Assembly (NCBI GenBank): GCA_002469545.1
Contig: DKMK01000091.1
Location: forward strand, 2,713 to 19,142
Origin: Rhodobacterales bacterium UBA7416
Lineage (GTDB): Bacteria; Pseudomonadota; Alphaproteobacteria; Rhodobacterales; Rhodobacteraceae
Direction: 5' to 3'
DNA length: 16,430 nucleotides
Part shown: positions 15,614 to 16,430 of the stretch, one piece after another
How the letters are laid out: every line of letters starts with the position of its first letter
Position numbering within the stretch: the first letter of the stretch is position 1
Program-made: the position numbers and the translations under genes
Notes under the pieces: model-generated
What the model saw: the letters and a program-made list of their open reading frames with translations, nothing else
Databases searched by the model: none
Told to the model about the DNA's origin: nothing

Positions 15614-16081
15614 ATGCTCTGCATTGGTGAAAAAGTGCCCAATTTTCGACTTCCTGCTTCTGGTGGGCAGGAAATAGGATTGTCAGACTTTCAGGGACAA
15701 TACGTTGTTTTGTATTTTTACCCCCGCGACAACACACCGGGATGTACGACGCAATCTATTGATTTCAGCAACGCTCGCGATGATTTTAGCCGTGCCAATA
15801 CGGTTATACTTGGAGTTTCCAAGGACAGCGTGGAATCCCACGAAAAGTTCATTCAAAAACGCGAACTCACCATACCCCTATTGTCTGACGAGAATGATGA
15901 TCTGTGCGAGGCATTTGACGTCTGGACTGAAAAATCCATGTACGGGAAAAAGTTCATGGGTATTGTTCGATCGACGTTTTTAATTGATCCAAATGGCATT
16001 CTTATACATGCGTGGCGCAAGGTTAAGGTTCCAAATCATGTGGACACAGTTCTTTCCCATGTAAAAGAGATTCAATCATGA
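15614..16081 (+). CDS. bcp: Thiol peroxidase, PrxQ/Bcp subfamily
   Basis: This 155-residue thioredoxin-fold peroxidase reduces hydrogen peroxide and organic hydroperoxides. The peroxidatic cysteine is C44 in FYPRDNTPGCTTQS, the PrxQ active-site motif. E. coli Bcp has its resolving cysteine five residues later; here that position is isoleucine. The alternative resolving position in the next helix (around residue 80) is also not cysteine. The remaining cysteines are C3 and C98, the latter aligning with a non-essential E. coli cysteine. It is therefore probably a one-cysteine type recycled by a thiol partner. ATG 15614 gives the family length; an upstream in-frame TTG at 15560 would add 18 basic residues and is unlikely. 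Its TGA overlaps the ATG of the DUF455 gene, implying one transcript. Confidence 0.93.
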   Translation: MLCIGEKVPNFRLPASGGQEIGLSDFQGQYVVLYFYPRDNTPGCTTQSIDFSNARDDFSRANTVILGVSKDSVESHEKFIQKRELTIPLLSDENDDLCEAFDVWTEKSMYGKKFMGIVRSTFLIDPNGILIHAWRKVKVPNHVDTVLSHVKEIQS

Positions 16082-16430
16082 TGACATTGACCAAAATGGC
16101 CGTGGATGTTTTGAACACTGCTGATGGTCGTGAAAAGACGGCGAAATCACATCGACATGCAAAAACATGGTTCGACAGTGTAAAAGCTGGAACGCCGCTT
16201 GCTATTGGCAACGCAAAACCACCGATTGACCCATCGCGTCCATCACAACCAGAGTTGTTGTCACCTACAAAAATGCCCAAACGAAAACCAGGTTCGCCAA
16301 AGGGGCGCATTGCGTTGCTACATGCGATTGCGCACATCGAGCTGAATGCAGTTGATCTGCATTGGGATATCATTCCACGGTTCGCACATATCAAAATGCC
16401 AAGCGGATATTATGATGATTGGGTCAAGGC
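16078..16430 (+). CDS. DUF455 ferritin-like protein, 3' end outside window
   Basis: An open frame starts at ATG 16078 (overlapping the bcp stop as ATGA) and runs 117 codons to the right edge. A second ATG at 16081 is an alternative start. The recognisable signatures are PSRPSQPELL, the basic proline-rich MPKRKPGSPKGR, and HAIAHIELNAVDLHWD, followed by YYDDW. These are characteristic of DUF455 (PF04305), a predicted four-helix ferritin-like family, with the glutamate and histidine of HAIAHIE as likely first metal ligands. The function is not established; a di-iron oxidase or hydroxylase role is inferred from the fold. Coupling to a peroxiredoxin gene hints at iron or peroxide chemistry. The missing C-terminal half should hold the remaining ligands. 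Confidence 0.86.
   Translation, partial: MMTLTKMAVDVLNTADGREKTAKSHRHAKTWFDSVKAGTPLAIGNAKPPIDPSRPSQPELLSPTKMPKRKPGSPKGRIALLHAIAHIELNAVDLHWDIIPRFAHIKMPSGYYDDWVK

Noticed and set aside
1..16430. Defence island, prophage, insertion sequence or CRISPR array
   Set aside because: Every long frame belongs to a housekeeping or stress family; no transposase, integrase, phage gene or regularly spaced long repeat was seen.

Overview
The window looks like an ordinary chromosomal stretch of a low-to-mid GC alphaproteobacterium, most likely of the Rhodobacterales (roseobacter-type). This rests on protein resemblance recognised by eye: RhlE with a basic RGG tail, the YcaD-like MFS carrier next to a DUF924 protein, an AsmA/YhdP-like DUF3971 giant beside a PrxQ peroxiredoxin and a DUF455 protein, and the general style of OxyR, KatG and Lpd. 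No database search was possible. I see no insertion sequence, phage gene, CRISPR array, tRNA or rRNA. Coding density is very high, and no gene-free stretch exceeds about 150 bases.

Layout. (1) 1-684: C-terminal part of a DEAD-box RNA helicase, plus strand, cut by the window edge. (2) 741-1907: a YcaQ-type DNA glycosylase, tail-to-tail with lipA (lipoyl synthase, minus, 1904-2854). (3) aqpZ (plus, 3000-3683) is divergent from lipA and tail-to-tail with oxyR (minus, 3705-4637). oxyR is divergent from katG (plus, 4734-6908) across a 96-bp control region. A strong hairpin terminator follows katG, then a VIT1/CCC1-family Fe/Mn transporter (6981-7718). (4) A minus-strand block, transcribed right to left: DUF3971 giant (15517-12242), queA (12202-11156), YcaD-like MFS (11067-9787), DUF924 (9815-9234, overlapping the MFS gene by 29 bp), then lpd (9160-7769), which has its own candidate promoter. 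(5) 15614 to the right edge: PrxQ/Bcp peroxiredoxin with its stop overlapping the start of a DUF455 ferritin-like gene, which runs off the window.

How the genes relate. Several deal with peroxide, iron or Fe-S/lipoyl chemistry: OxyR (both redox cysteines present) with its likely target KatG, an intact water-type aquaporin beside oxyR, a VIT-family metal exporter with its full Glu/Met metal-site pattern, the PrxQ-DUF455 pair, lipoyl synthase with two Fe-S clusters, and lipoamide dehydrogenase. The YcaQ glycosylase adds DNA-damage repair. The grouping suggests a peroxide/iron-homeostasis neighbourhood, but most of these are separate transcription units, so a joint function is inference.

No clearly new multi-gene system is visible. 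The less expected signals are non-coding: four GTRCAC units at exactly 11-bp spacing in the VIT-lpd convergent gap (7725-7763), a 16-bp near-palindrome at the expected start of lpd transcription (9175-9190), nested inverted repeats in the oxyR-katG control region, and a hairpin built into the oxyR stop codon. The uncharacterised DUF455, DUF924 and DUF3971 proteins are the main protein-level unknowns.
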